Below are positions 43,754-51,138 of a DNA stretch of 64,000 nucleotides, piece after piece. A program made the translations under genes and the position numbers. The stretch's first letter is position 1; every line of letters starts with the position of its first letter. This DNA is from an uncultured Caulobacterales bacterium (GTDB lineage Bacteria; Pseudomonadota; Alphaproteobacteria; Caulobacterales; Caulobacteraceae). The stretch lies in NCBI GenBank assembly GCA_903837135.1, contig CAILTK010000041.1, positions 1-64,000 on the forward strand, written 5' to 3'. The notes under the pieces were generated by a model. The model made no database searches. It saw only the letters and a list, made by a program, of their open reading frames with translations, and was not told the origin of the DNA.

Positions 43754-44658
43754 CAATCCCCGCCCTCTTTGTTCTTGGCCTCTTTCTTGTTGGCCGCCGC
43801 CATCGACTTGCCGTCGAGCCCGGCCAGGCTGTCGCCGCTGACGAGGTCGTTCTGGGCGTGGGCGAAATGGTGCATGTGGAACACCGCGTCCATGGCGGTG
43901 CGCTTGCCGCGCAGGTCCTCCACGTGATTGACCGCCTGCTTGGTCAGGGCCAGGCCCAGCCGCGGCATCTGGGCGATGCGGGCGGCGATCGACGCCGTCT
44001 CGGTCTCGAGCTCGGCGCGCGCGACCACCCGGTTGACCATGCCGAGCTGATAGGCGCGCTCGACCCCCATCCGCTCGCCGAGGAACAGGAACTCCTTGGC
44101 CACGCGCGGCGGTAGTTCGAAGGCGTGGGCGAAGTATTCGACGCCGGGGATGCCCATGCGCACCACCGGATCCTGGAAGAAGGCGTCGTCGGACGCGACG
44201 ATCAGGTCGCAGACCCAGGCCAGCATCAGCCCGCCGGCGATGCAGCCGCCCTGCACCATGGCGATGGTCGGCTTGGGGATCTCCCGCCAGCGCCGGCACA
44301 TGCCGAGGTAGACCTCCTGCTCGCGCGTGTAGAGCAGCTCGGCGCCCGGCTTGTTGACGTGGTCGTACCAGAGATGGGCGCGGTTGAAGGTGGTCTTGTG
44401 GTCGCGGCCGGGCGTGCCGATGTCGTGCCCGGCGGAGAAGTGCTTGCCGGTGGAGCGCAGCACGATCACCTTCACCGCGTCGTCGTCCACCGCCCGGCGG
44501 AAGGCGGCGTCCAGCGCATAGGTCATCTGGCTGTTCTGGACGTTGTTGAAGGCCGGCCGGCTCATGGTCACCCAGGCGACGCCGTCCTTGGTCTCGTACA
44601 GCACGGGGGTCTCGGTCTCGTAGACCACGTCCTGCGGCGGGGGTTCGACCAGATCCAT
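43753..44658 (-). CDS. Enoyl-CoA hydratase-family protein of the ipd operon
   Basis: A 301-residue crotonase longer than usual at both ends (acidic N-terminus and a lysine-rich tail KKEAKNKEGGD). Oxyanion-hole segments KHFSAGHDIG and QGGCIAGGLMLAWVCD are present. The two hydratase glutamates appear replaced: GGLMLA instead of GGCELA, and QDPVVRMG instead of QPEI. It is therefore unlikely to be a simple hydratase. A GAGGAGG ribosome-binding site precedes the ATG. Its 10-base distance from ipdB and overlap with ipdC place it in the steroid-ring operon. Confidence 0.88.
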   Translation of the reverse strand: MDLVEPPPQDVVYETETPVLYETKDGVAWVTMSRPAFNNVQNSQMTYALDAAFRRAVDDDAVKVIVLRSTGKHFSAGHDIGTPGRDHKTTFNRAHLWYDHVNKPGAELLYTREQEVYLGMCRRWREIPKPTIAMVQGGCIAGGLMLAWVCDLIVASDDAFFQDPVVRMGIPGVEYFAHAFELPPRVAKEFLFLGERMGVERAYQLGMVNRVVARAELETETASIAARIAQMPRLGLALTKQAVNHVEDLRGKRTAMDAVFHMHHFAHAQNDLVSGDSLAGLDGKSMAAANKKEAKNKEGGD

Positions 44659-44668
44659 GTTCGCCTCC

Positions 44669-45466
44669 TCAGGCCGGGCTTCGCGCCGCCGGCGGATCGC
44701 CCTTGAATACGGTGGCCCGCACGCCCGTCGGATCGAGCACGGTGCGGATCAGGTGCAGCTGTTCGGCGGAGGGCAGGGGGGTGACGGGAATGTCCGCGGG
44801 CCGCTGCAGCGCAAAGCCGGTGGCCGCTTGCACCGCGTCGAAGGTCACGCCCGGATGCAGCGAGCGGACCCGTACCGCGTGCTCGCTCCCGCCGAAGTCC
44901 ATCACGGCGAGGTTGGAGACGATCAGGCGCAGGTCGAGGAACGGCGGGCGTTTTCCACCCGGCCAGCGCGCGGGGTTGTAGCCGACGCTGCAGACGAAAT
45001 CGACTTCGCCGGCGACGAAGGCCCGGGTGTCGTGGCTGGGGATGAAATAGCTGTTGGGGTGGTTGATCGAATTGCCGGGATAGCCGCGCACGCCCAGGAG
45101 GGCCGCCTTGGGCGCCGTGCGATCGCCGATGGTGGAGATGTTGGTCTGGCCGTAGCGGTCGATCTGCACCGGCGCGACCAGGGCGTGGCGCTTGCCGCCA
45201 TAGATGTTGTCGAAGGTGCGGGCGTAGGACATCCAGCCCTCGGGCTTGATCTTGTAGTCGCCGCGCGGACCGACCGGCACGGGCTCGTCCACCAGGAAGA
45301 CCTCGGCGTCGGTCATCATCAGCGCCGGATTGAAGGTCAGCTTGGCCAGGCCCGCCGCCAGGCGCGGCACGACGGTGATGCCGGTGGCCAGCACTTCGCC
45401 GTCGTCGCGCCAGGCTTCGGCGCAGGCGGCGACGCAGAGTTCGGCCAGGGTGCAGTCGCTGCTCAT
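44669..45466 (-). CDS. ipdB: CoA-transferase-fold hydrolase, subunit IpdB
   Basis: The beta subunit of IpdAB, which hydrolytically opens the last steroid ring of the CoA thioester COCHEA-CoA in mycobacteria and rhodococci. It has 265 residues. Landmarks are FNPALMMTDAEVFLVDEPVPVG, DRYGQTNISTIGD and LGVRGYPGNSINHPNSYFIPSHDTR. The VRGYPGNSINHPNSYF stretch is the best IpdB signature. Although it has the class I CoA-transferase fold, known IpdAB acts as a hydrolase. Its ATG overlaps the ipdA stop. Confidence 0.92.
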   Translation of the reverse strand: MSSDCTLAELCVAACAEAWRDDGEVLATGITVVPRLAAGLAKLTFNPALMMTDAEVFLVDEPVPVGPRGDYKIKPEGWMSYARTFDNIYGGKRHALVAPVQIDRYGQTNISTIGDRTAPKAALLGVRGYPGNSINHPNSYFIPSHDTRAFVAGEVDFVCSVGYNPARWPGGKRPPFLDLRLIVSNLAVMDFGGSEHAVRVRSLHPGVTFDAVQAATGFALQRPADIPVTPLPSAEQLHLIRTVLDPTGVRATVFKGDPPAARSPA

Positions 45467-46344
45467 CAGTATACCGCCGCCGGCAGGGCGCGGATGTGGG
45501 CGTCGCCGCCCGCCGCCTCCAGGTATCCGGCCTCGCCCACGTCGAGGAAGCGGGCGCGATAGTCGGCCCAGGCCTCCGGCGCGGCGGAGCCGGCGTAGGT
45601 CTTCAGATGGCCGAGATCGATGCCGTAGTCGGGCCAGGCGCCGGTGGGGTGCGCGCCCAGCGGCGCCTCGACCACGCCCGACACCACGCTGCGCTCGAAC
45701 GGGTTGAAGCGTGCGTTGGCGGCGAGGTCGAGCGCGGCGGTCTCCACCAGCTGTTCAGTGGAGACGATCACCCGGTCGGCGGCGCGGGCCAGGAGCTCGT
45801 CGAAGAAGGGGTCGGGGCTCAGCACCAGGGTGTTGCCGAGCCGGTCGGCGCGATGGACGTGCAGTATCGCCGTGTCGACCCTGAGCGCCGGCGCGGCCAG
45901 AAGCTCCTCGCCGTCGTCGTAGGGCGAGCGCACGGTCTTCATCCCCGCCTCGGCGACGATGTCGGTGCCGAGGCCGACGCGGGTCGGCAGGAAGGGCAGG
46001 CGCATGGCCCCGGCGCGCAGCGACCACTGGGCCAGGCCCTCGTCGAGTTCGCGCACCGCAAAGGCGCCGCTCTGGCGGCCGGCGCGGAAATGCGGATCGA
46101 GCGGGAAATGGTCCAGCGAGACGAAGGCGAACACCAGCTTGCGGATCTTGCCCGTCGCCGCGAGCAGGCCGACGTCGGGCCCGCCATAGGGGGCGACCAG
46201 GGTCAGGTCCTTCAGCTTGGAGCGGGCGATCGCCCGCACCAGGGCCATGGGCTTGCGCCGGGTGGCCCAGCCGCCGATCCCCAGGGTCATGCCGTCGGCC
46301 AGCCCGTCGAGGAAGCCTTCGATATCGATACGCTTGTCGAGCAT
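45466..46344 (-). CDS. ipdA: CoA-transferase-fold hydrolase, subunit IpdA
   Basis: The alpha subunit of the IpdAB ring-cleaving hydrolase, 292 residues. The start reads MLDKRIDIEGFLDGLADGMTLGIGGWATRRKPMALVRAI, matching mycobacterial IpdA (GMTIGIGGWGSRRKPMA). YGGPDVGLLAA, FVSLDHFPLDPHF and VREL(D)EGLAQ follow. The family's catalytic glutamate is expected in the RELDEG segment (residues 98-103). It is the first gene of the operon; the ATG at 46344 was chosen by family N-terminus, because the frame is open far upstream. It is divergent from the FMN reductase gene. Confidence 0.93.
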   Translation of the reverse strand: MLDKRIDIEGFLDGLADGMTLGIGGWATRRKPMALVRAIARSKLKDLTLVAPYGGPDVGLLAATGKIRKLVFAFVSLDHFPLDPHFRAGRQSGAFAVRELDEGLAQWSLRAGAMRLPFLPTRVGLGTDIVAEAGMKTVRSPYDDGEELLAAPALRVDTAILHVHRADRLGNTLVLSPDPFFDELLARAADRVIVSTEQLVETAALDLAANARFNPFERSVVSGVVEAPLGAHPTGAWPDYGIDLGHLKTYAGSAAPEAWADYRARFLDVGEAGYLEAAGGDAHIRALPAAVY

Positions 46345-46698
46345 CGCCCGTCGCACTCTCCGCCCACGACCCCCGTTGATGCGGCGGTCCATTCTTTGGG
46401 GCGCTGGATGCGCCCTTGTTCCGCGATGATCATAGCTATCATTTATAAAATGGGAACAGTGCAGATCGAGCGATGCTGCAATGAGATCGGTCGGAAGGGC
46501 TGCTGGCCCTGCGGCGGTCCGAACCCTCGGAGGACGGCTTCTCGCTATCCGGCGCGCCAGTCGGTCGTCCTCATTCGACGCCGAGGCCAGATCGCAGCGC
46601 CAAAAGCCGTCGACCGATGCCGAAAGAGGACAGGCTCGCGGCTTGTCAAACGACTCAACCTTGCTATCCTTTATAGGAAAGCACTTAAAGGCATCCAG
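46345..46698. other. Divergent promoter region between ipdA and the FMN reductase gene
   Basis: There is no gene in these 354 bases. Two related AT-rich motifs are present: GCTATCATTTATAAAA (46435-46450) and GCTATCCTTTATAGGAAA (46663-46680). The first lies inside a wider ATGAT-N7-ATCAT inverted repeat (about 46426-46442). They could be promoters or operators for the two divergent transcripts. Confidence 0.5.
46426..46450. promoter_or_regulatory. Candidate operator/promoter upstream of ipdA
   Basis: ATGAT (46426-46430) and ATCAT (46438-46442) are inverted around seven bases, overlapping CTATCATTTATAAAA. It lies about 90 bases before ipdA. No regulator gene of the KstR2 type is in the window. 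Confidence 0.35.
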
Positions 46699-47298
46699 AT
46701 GGCGTCTCCCTTGATCGTCGCAGTCGGCGGGACCTTGCGCAACCACTCCTCCACCGAGAAGGCTCTGCGCTGCACCCTGGCCGCCGCTGAGCGGATGGGC
46801 GCGCGGACGCGCCTGTTCTCCGGCCCGGCCCTCGACCTGCCGTTGTATTCGCCCGAGCGGATGGAGCGAACGCCCGAGGCGCTCGCCCTGCTCGACGCCC
46901 TGCGCGAGGCGGACGGGGTGATCCTCGGCTCGCCTGGTTACCACGGCGGGGTCTCGGGCCTGGTCAAGAACGTGCTCGACTACACCGAGGATCTGCGCGA
47001 GGGCCCGCGCGCCTATCTCGAGGGCCGCGCGGTCGGCTGCATCGGCGCGGGCGGCGGTTGGCAGGGGGCCATGGCGGCCCTCGGCGCGCTGCGGATCATC
47101 GTCCACGCCCTGCGCGGCTGGAACACCCCGCTCGGCGTGGCGATCAACACCGCCGAGCCGGCCTTCGACGAACACGGCGCCTGCCTGAACGTTCGGCTCG
47201 AGGAGCAGCTCGAGATGATGGCCGCCCAGGTCGTCGGCTTTACCTCCGGCCAGGCGGGGCAGATTCCCGCCCCCCAGCTGCGCGTCGCCGCCGCCTGA
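46699..47298 (+). CDS. NAD(P)H-dependent FMN reductase family protein
   Basis: A 199-residue flavodoxin-like protein. The FMN phosphate loop is VGGTLRNHSSTEKAL and the isoalloxazine loop is LGSPGYHGGVSGLVKNVLDYTEDL, typical of NADPH-dependent FMN reductases. It probably supplies reduced flavin to a monooxygenase; the luciferase-like gene at the window end is one candidate partner, but that is inference. It is divergent from the ipd operon and ends in a strong terminator. Confidence 0.88.
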   Translation: MASPLIVAVGGTLRNHSSTEKALRCTLAAAERMGARTRLFSGPALDLPLYSPERMERTPEALALLDALREADGVILGSPGYHGGVSGLVKNVLDYTEDLREGPRAYLEGRAVGCIGAGGGWQGAMAALGALRIIVHALRGWNTPLGVAINTAEPAFDEHGACLNVRLEEQLEMMAAQVVGFTSGQAGQIPAPQLRVAAA

Positions 47299-47326
47299 TC
47301 GGACACCCCTTCCTTCCCGCACCTTG

Positions 47327-47355
47327 AGCCTCCCTTCGGGGAGGCTTTTTCTTTT
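47327..47355 (+). terminator. Rho-independent terminator after the FMN reductase gene
   Basis: AGCCTCCC (47327-47334) pairs perfectly with GGGAGGCT (47339-47346) around a TTCG tetraloop, and TTTTCTTTT follows. This is the clearest terminator in the window. Confidence 0.9.
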
Positions 47356-47459
47356 GGGGCAATCGAAAAAGACTGGACGTTCTGGGCTGCGATCCGAATC
47401 CGTTCGCTTGCCGCCGACGGCGAAACCGCCCTCAACCCGCTCACCTCCGCTTCAGCGCC

Positions 47460-47690
47460 ATGGGATGCACACATCTTCACTCCACCAAGATTCGTCATTC
47501 TCGGGCCTAAGGGAGCGAAGCGGACTGAAGACCCGAGAACCCAGCCGAGATCTTGTCCGACAGTGCGAGCGACGCGCGTCGACGGCGTTGCGGCTGGGTT
47601 CTCGGGTCTGCGGTCGGGCGCTTCGCGCCCTCTCTCCGCCCGAGAATGACAAGGATTTTTGAGCGCTTGGGAGCTGTGTGGATCGCCTAG
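47460..47690. repeat. MITE-like palindromic element, copy 1 (long form)
   Basis: A nested palindrome of 231 bases. The 19-base inverted repeat AGACCCGAGAACCCAGCCG (47529-47547) / complement (47591-47609) is perfect, and the outer GTCATTCTCGGGC (47494-47506) / GCCCGAGAATGAC (47638-47650) is perfect too. The ends (GGGATGCACACATC and its degenerate complement ending CTAG at 47690) resemble those of copy 2. The 48 bases from 47508 to 47555 are identical to copy 3 in inverted orientation. Confidence 0.85.
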
Positions 47691-47742
47691 CGCCGCCGCG
47701 GGGGTGTGCGGATCGCGTGGAGGGGCCGGCGGCCGCCTGGCC

Positions 47743-48063
47743 TCACGCGGTCAGTTGCACCCGCACCACGCCGGACAACCGGTCGCCGAGGTCGTCCTCG
47801 CCGACGACGCGGATGCTGAGGCGGCGGCTGCCGTCGAGGTGGCGGCCATACACCGTTCCACGGAGCCAGAGCGGCGCGCCGGGCTTGGCCGGCAGGTGGC
47901 GGCTGACCGATACCTTCTCCAGCACCGCCGCTTCGCCGGCCCAGGCGCCGACGAAGGCCTGGATCAGCCTGTCGGGATGAAGCGCGCCCTGCGGGGCGAG
48001 GATCTCCACGCCCGGCAGGGCCTCGCCCAGAGCCGTTTCGTCAAAGCGACGCCGCGGCGTCAT
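47743..48063 (-). CDS. MaoC-like hot-dog fold protein
   Basis: A 106-residue single hot-dog domain: MTPRRRFDETALGEALPGVEIL at the start is typical of MaoC-like acyl dehydratases (F-D-E-x-x-x-G). RTGVYGR-like RGTVYGRHLDGSRRLSIRVVGEDDLGDRLSGVVRVQL resembles the end of such domains. The catalytic Asp/His pair of MaoC hydratases is not obvious, so it may be a partner subunit or a binding protein. GGAGGGGAG precedes the ATG at 48063. It follows the amidohydrolase gene by 52 bases and is probably cotranscribed. Confidence 0.75.
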   Translation of the reverse strand: MTPRRRFDETALGEALPGVEILAPQGALHPDRLIQAFVGAWAGEAAVLEKVSVSRHLPAKPGAPLWLRGTVYGRHLDGSRRLSIRVVGEDDLGDRLSGVVRVQLTA

Positions 48064-48115
48064 CTCCCCTCCGCCCCGAAGCGGGCCGCCGCCGGCGGCG
48101 GTCGGCCCCATCGAT

Positions 48116-49264
48116 CTATTCCGCCGCCACGGCCAGGGGTTCGGCGCCGGTCTTGGCCGCCGTGGTCGGGAAGCCGTACAGCTTCTCGGCGTTGCCGTGC
48201 AGGATCGCCGCCTTGATCGGCGCGGGCACGCCGGACATCGACGCCTGGATCGTCCGCCAGCTGTAGGGATAGTCGGCGCTGATGTGCGGGTAGTCGGTGG
48301 ACCACAGCACCCGCTCGGGGTTCATGAAGTTCAGGTTCTTCAGGCCGAAGCTGTCGGTCATGTAGCCGAAGTAGAAGTGCTCGTCGATGTACTCGCTGGG
48401 CATCCGCTTCAGGCCGAAATGATTGACCTTCTCCAGGCGCTGGTAGTTGTTGTCGATCTGCTCCTTGACATAGGGCACCCAGCCGAAATCGACCTCGGCG
48501 AAGGCGACCTTCAGGGTGGGGAAGCGATCGAACACCCCGTTGAAGACGAACTCGATGCAGCGGTTGGGCGCGTCGAAGAAGCGGCCGTAGCCGGGCAGCT
48601 TGGCCTTGTGCGGACGCGGGGCCACCATGCCGAGGGCGACGTGGATGTTGAACGGGACGTCGCGCTCGGTGATCGCCGCCCAGAGGTAGTCTTCCTCGTC
48701 GGACATCACCGTGGTGGCGGCCGGGTAGGCGGCGGCCATCACCCCGCGCATGCCGGGCCGGCCCAGAACCCGCTCCATCTCCTGCACCGCGACCTTGGAA
48801 TCGGCGCGGTTCGGCAGCAGCACCAGGCCGCAGAACCGGTCGGGCGCATAGGCGACGTATTCGGAGACCCAGTCGTTGTAGGCCTGGACCAGGGCGAGGT
48901 GGAATTCCGGATCCTCGGTGATGGCGATCGCCGACTGCAGCGAGGGGGTCGGATACATCACCTCGGCGGTGACGCCGTCGCGATCCTGCTCCTTCAGCCG
49001 CTCGGCCGGATCGTAGCCGCCCTTGCGCATCTCGTCGAAGCGCATCCAGGCGGTCATCTTCTCGGGCGGCATGCCGGCGCAGGCGTTCCAGCCGAAGTTG
49101 CGCGGCTCGGGCAGGCCGTCGAAGATCCAGGCGTCGCCTTCCGGGAAGCTCTTCATGTGCGGCGCCCGGTCGACGAACTTCTTCGGCACGCGCTTGGTGA
49201 AAAGGTCGCCGGGTTCGTTGAAGTGGCTGTCCGCAGAAATCAGTTTGGTGCCGCCGAGGGGCAT
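48116..49264 (-). CDS. Amidohydrolase-2 family protein
   Basis: A 382-residue TIM-barrel metal-dependent hydrolase or decarboxylase. The N-terminal ISADSHFNEPGDLF replaces the usual HxH with D-S-H. The conserved IHVALGM, FPTLKVAFAEVDFGWVPYV and STDYPHISADYPYSW (Asp ligand) segments are present. Family members decarboxylate or hydrolyse ring-derived acids. The substrate is unknown. The gene is divergent from the nitroreductase gene and upstream of the MaoC-like gene. Confidence 0.9.
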   Translation of the reverse strand: MPLGGTKLISADSHFNEPGDLFTKRVPKKFVDRAPHMKSFPEGDAWIFDGLPEPRNFGWNACAGMPPEKMTAWMRFDEMRKGGYDPAERLKEQDRDGVTAEVMYPTPSLQSAIAITEDPEFHLALVQAYNDWVSEYVAYAPDRFCGLVLLPNRADSKVAVQEMERVLGRPGMRGVMAAAYPAATTVMSDEEDYLWAAITERDVPFNIHVALGMVAPRPHKAKLPGYGRFFDAPNRCIEFVFNGVFDRFPTLKVAFAEVDFGWVPYVKEQIDNNYQRLEKVNHFGLKRMPSEYIDEHFYFGYMTDSFGLKNLNFMNPERVLWSTDYPHISADYPYSWRTIQASMSGVPAPIKAAILHGNAEKLYGFPTTAAKTGAEPLAVAAE

Positions 49265-49437
49265 GAATCTTCTCCCTATCCAATGTTTATATGTTTATAA
49301 GAAAAGCGCCTGGAGTGTCAACGCGACGCCGGACACGGCGCCCAGCAAATAAGCGGGCGGCGCCTCCGGGGCGGGCCGCGTTGCGGGCCGCGACCACGGT
49401 CCATAGGTCTATAAGATACGACTCATAAGGAGCCGAG

Positions 49438-50052
49438 ATGAAGGACATGAACCTGCCCGTACCGGAATTCGGCCAGGACCTGCCGCCGGGCGGCGCCTCG
49501 CCGGCGCTGTTCGACCGGCTCGCCCTGCGGCGATCGTGTTCGGCGCTGACCCTGGCCGCGCCCGGGCCGTCGGCGGACGAGATCGAGACCCTGCTGACGC
49601 TGGCCGCGCGGGTGCCCGACCACGGCAAGCTGTCTCCCTGGCGCTTCATCGTCATCGAGGGGGAGGCCAAGGCCGCCTTCGCCGGCCGGCTCGAGGCCAT
49701 CGCGGCCCGGCGACCCGACGCGGCGAAGGCGACGGCCACGCTCGCGAAGCTGACCACGCCGCCGCTGTGCGTCGCCGTGGTCTCGCGGGTGTCTGAAGGC
49801 AAGATCCCCGCGTGGGAGCAGCAACTGTCGGCGGGCGCCGTCTGCATGACCCTGCTGCTCGCCGCGGACGCCCTCGGCTTCGGCGCCAACTGGATCACCG
49901 ACTGGTACGCCTACGACGAGGACGCGACGGCGCTGCTGGCGCTCGAGCCCGGCGAACGGATCGCCGGATACGTCCACATCGGCGCGCCGACCGAAGCGCC
50001 CAAGGAGCGGGCCCGGCCGGACCTGGCCGCGATCATGAGCCGGCTTAGCTAA
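49438..50052 (+). CDS. Nitroreductase family protein
   Basis: A 204-residue FMN-dependent nitroreductase-like protein. Landmarks are RRSCSALTL (an R-R-S flavin phosphate site), ARVPDHGKLSPWRFIVIEG and the C-terminal GFGANWITDWYAYDEDATALLALEPGERIAGYVHIG. The pattern matches the YdjA-type subgroup. AAGGAGCCGAG precedes the ATG. It is divergent from the amidohydrolase gene with an AT-rich promoter region (TATAAGATA). The physiological substrate is unknown. Confidence 0.9.
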   Translation: MKDMNLPVPEFGQDLPPGGASPALFDRLALRRSCSALTLAAPGPSADEIETLLTLAARVPDHGKLSPWRFIVIEGEAKAAFAGRLEAIAARRPDAAKATATLAKLTTPPLCVAVVSRVSEGKIPAWEQQLSAGAVCMTLLLAADALGFGANWITDWYAYDEDATALLALEPGERIAGYVHIGAPTEAPKERARPDLAAIMSRLS

Positions 50053-50110
50053 AGGTCGGTTCGTTCTCCAAGGGTGACGTCGATCAGAACGCGACGAGGC
50101 GGCCAGCCCC

Positions 50111-50866
50111 TCAGTTGCTCATCACCGCGGCGTTGACGATCGAGTCCATGCGGACGTCGTATTTGCGTTCGCCCTGGTGCGCGCCGTAGTGGTCGCGCGT
50201 CGCCTGTTCGGCCCCGCGCGCGTCACCCTCGGCGATCATCCGGTAGATCCGCTCGTGCTCGTCGGCGAGCGACTGGCGAATCGCCCGGTCCGAGAACGAC
50301 CCCTGCGCCTCCGGATCCTTGACCAGCGAGCCGACCTGGGCCGACCACAACGCCTCGAGCGTGCCGACCATCAGGCTCATGGTGGCGTTGCCGCAGTTGG
50401 CCACGAGGACCACGTGAAATTCGCGCGCGGCGACGATGAAGGCTTCGGCGTCGTCGATCACCGCCAGCCCGTGGTCCATTACCTTGCGCAGCTGCGGCAG
50501 CACGGTCATGTGCCGATCCGGACGCAGCGCGCACTCCGCGGCGCAGGCCGGCTCGAGGCTCAGCATGGCCTTGACCAAGTCGGCCAGGGTGGCGCCGCGC
50601 GACTGCAGCACGAGCCCGAGCATATAGGCGGCCTTGGAGGCCTGCGGCGTGTGCACCACCGCGCCGCCGACGTTGCCGCGCTGGACCGTGACCAGGCCTT
50701 CGGTCTCCAGGATGCGCAGCGCCTCGCGCAGGGACGGGGGGCTGACGCCGAACTCCGCCAGCAGCTCCTCCTGTTTGGGGAGCATGGCCCCGTCGCCGAG
50801 CGAGCCGGCCAGGATCCGCTGGCGCAGGCCTTCCGCGACGATCTCGGCGATGCGGGGCTGTTTCAG
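50111..50866 (-). CDS. GntR family regulator (FCD type), non-ATG start
   Basis: An about 251-residue regulator with an N-terminal winged helix (QPRIAEIVAEGLRQRILAGSLGDGAMLPKQEELLAEFGVSPPSLREALRILETEGL) and an FCD ligand domain (AAREFHVVLVANCGN, DEHERIYRMIAEGDARGAEQATRDHYGAHQ). The first in-frame ATG (50785) would remove the first DNA-binding helix. Upstream in the open frame there is no ATG, GTG or TTG, only CTG codons (50866 and 50893), so translation probably starts at CTG, or the sequence has an error. It is divergent from the DapA-like gene, its likely target. Confidence 0.85.
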   Translation of the reverse strand: MKQPRIAEIVAEGLRQRILAGSLGDGAMLPKQEELLAEFGVSPPSLREALRILETEGLVTVQRGNVGGAVVHTPQASKAAYMLGLVLQSRGATLADLVKAMLSLEPACAAECALRPDRHMTVLPQLRKVMDHGLAVIDDAEAFIVAAREFHVVLVANCGNATMSLMVGTLEALWSAQVGSLVKDPEAQGSFSDRAIRQSLADEHERIYRMIAEGDARGAEQATRDHYGAHQGERKYDVRMDSIVNAAVMSN

Positions 50867-51083
50867 TTGGCGTCTTTGCGAAGCGGATTTCAGCGAAACA
50901 CTCTTCCGATGGCTGCGGCGGCGCCGAGGCTCCGCCGGACTGCGAAACCGACCGCGACGGAGCTTGGTATGTCAGTCGATCCGGATGACCGTCCCGCCCC
51001 CGGTCCGCGCGACCGTTGAAGGCGTCGCTATAACCCAGGCGAAAAACCGCGTCACGCTAATGCGTTGGAGGGCAAAAACTTGC

Positions 51084-51109
51084 TTTAATATATATCATTG
51101 ATGTGAAAG
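51084..51109 (+). promoter_or_regulatory. AT-rich promoter/operator candidate before the DapA-like gene
   Basis: The stretch TTTAATATATATCATTGATG (51084-51103) is strongly AT-rich in GC-rich DNA and lies 36 bases before the ATG at 51139. It shares TATCATTGA with the site at 61686-61703. It is a candidate -10 box or GntR operator. Confidence 0.35.
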
Positions 51110-51138
51110 AGATGGGAATTCCAACCGAGGGGAGCGAG

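Larger units (their letters stand above)
47299..47742. other. Gene-free stretch holding a terminator and element copy 1
   Basis: After the terminator at 47327-47355 about 100 bases have no recognisable feature. The rest is the MITE-like element listed separately (47460-47690). Small open frames inside the element with LGSRVFSPLRSL-type translations are artefacts of the repeat. Confidence 0.7.

Noticed and set aside
47452-47652. Small frame with LGSRVFSPLRSL-type translation, and similar ones at 58563
   Set aside because: It is a translation of the MITE-like repeat, repeated in other copies, not a gene.
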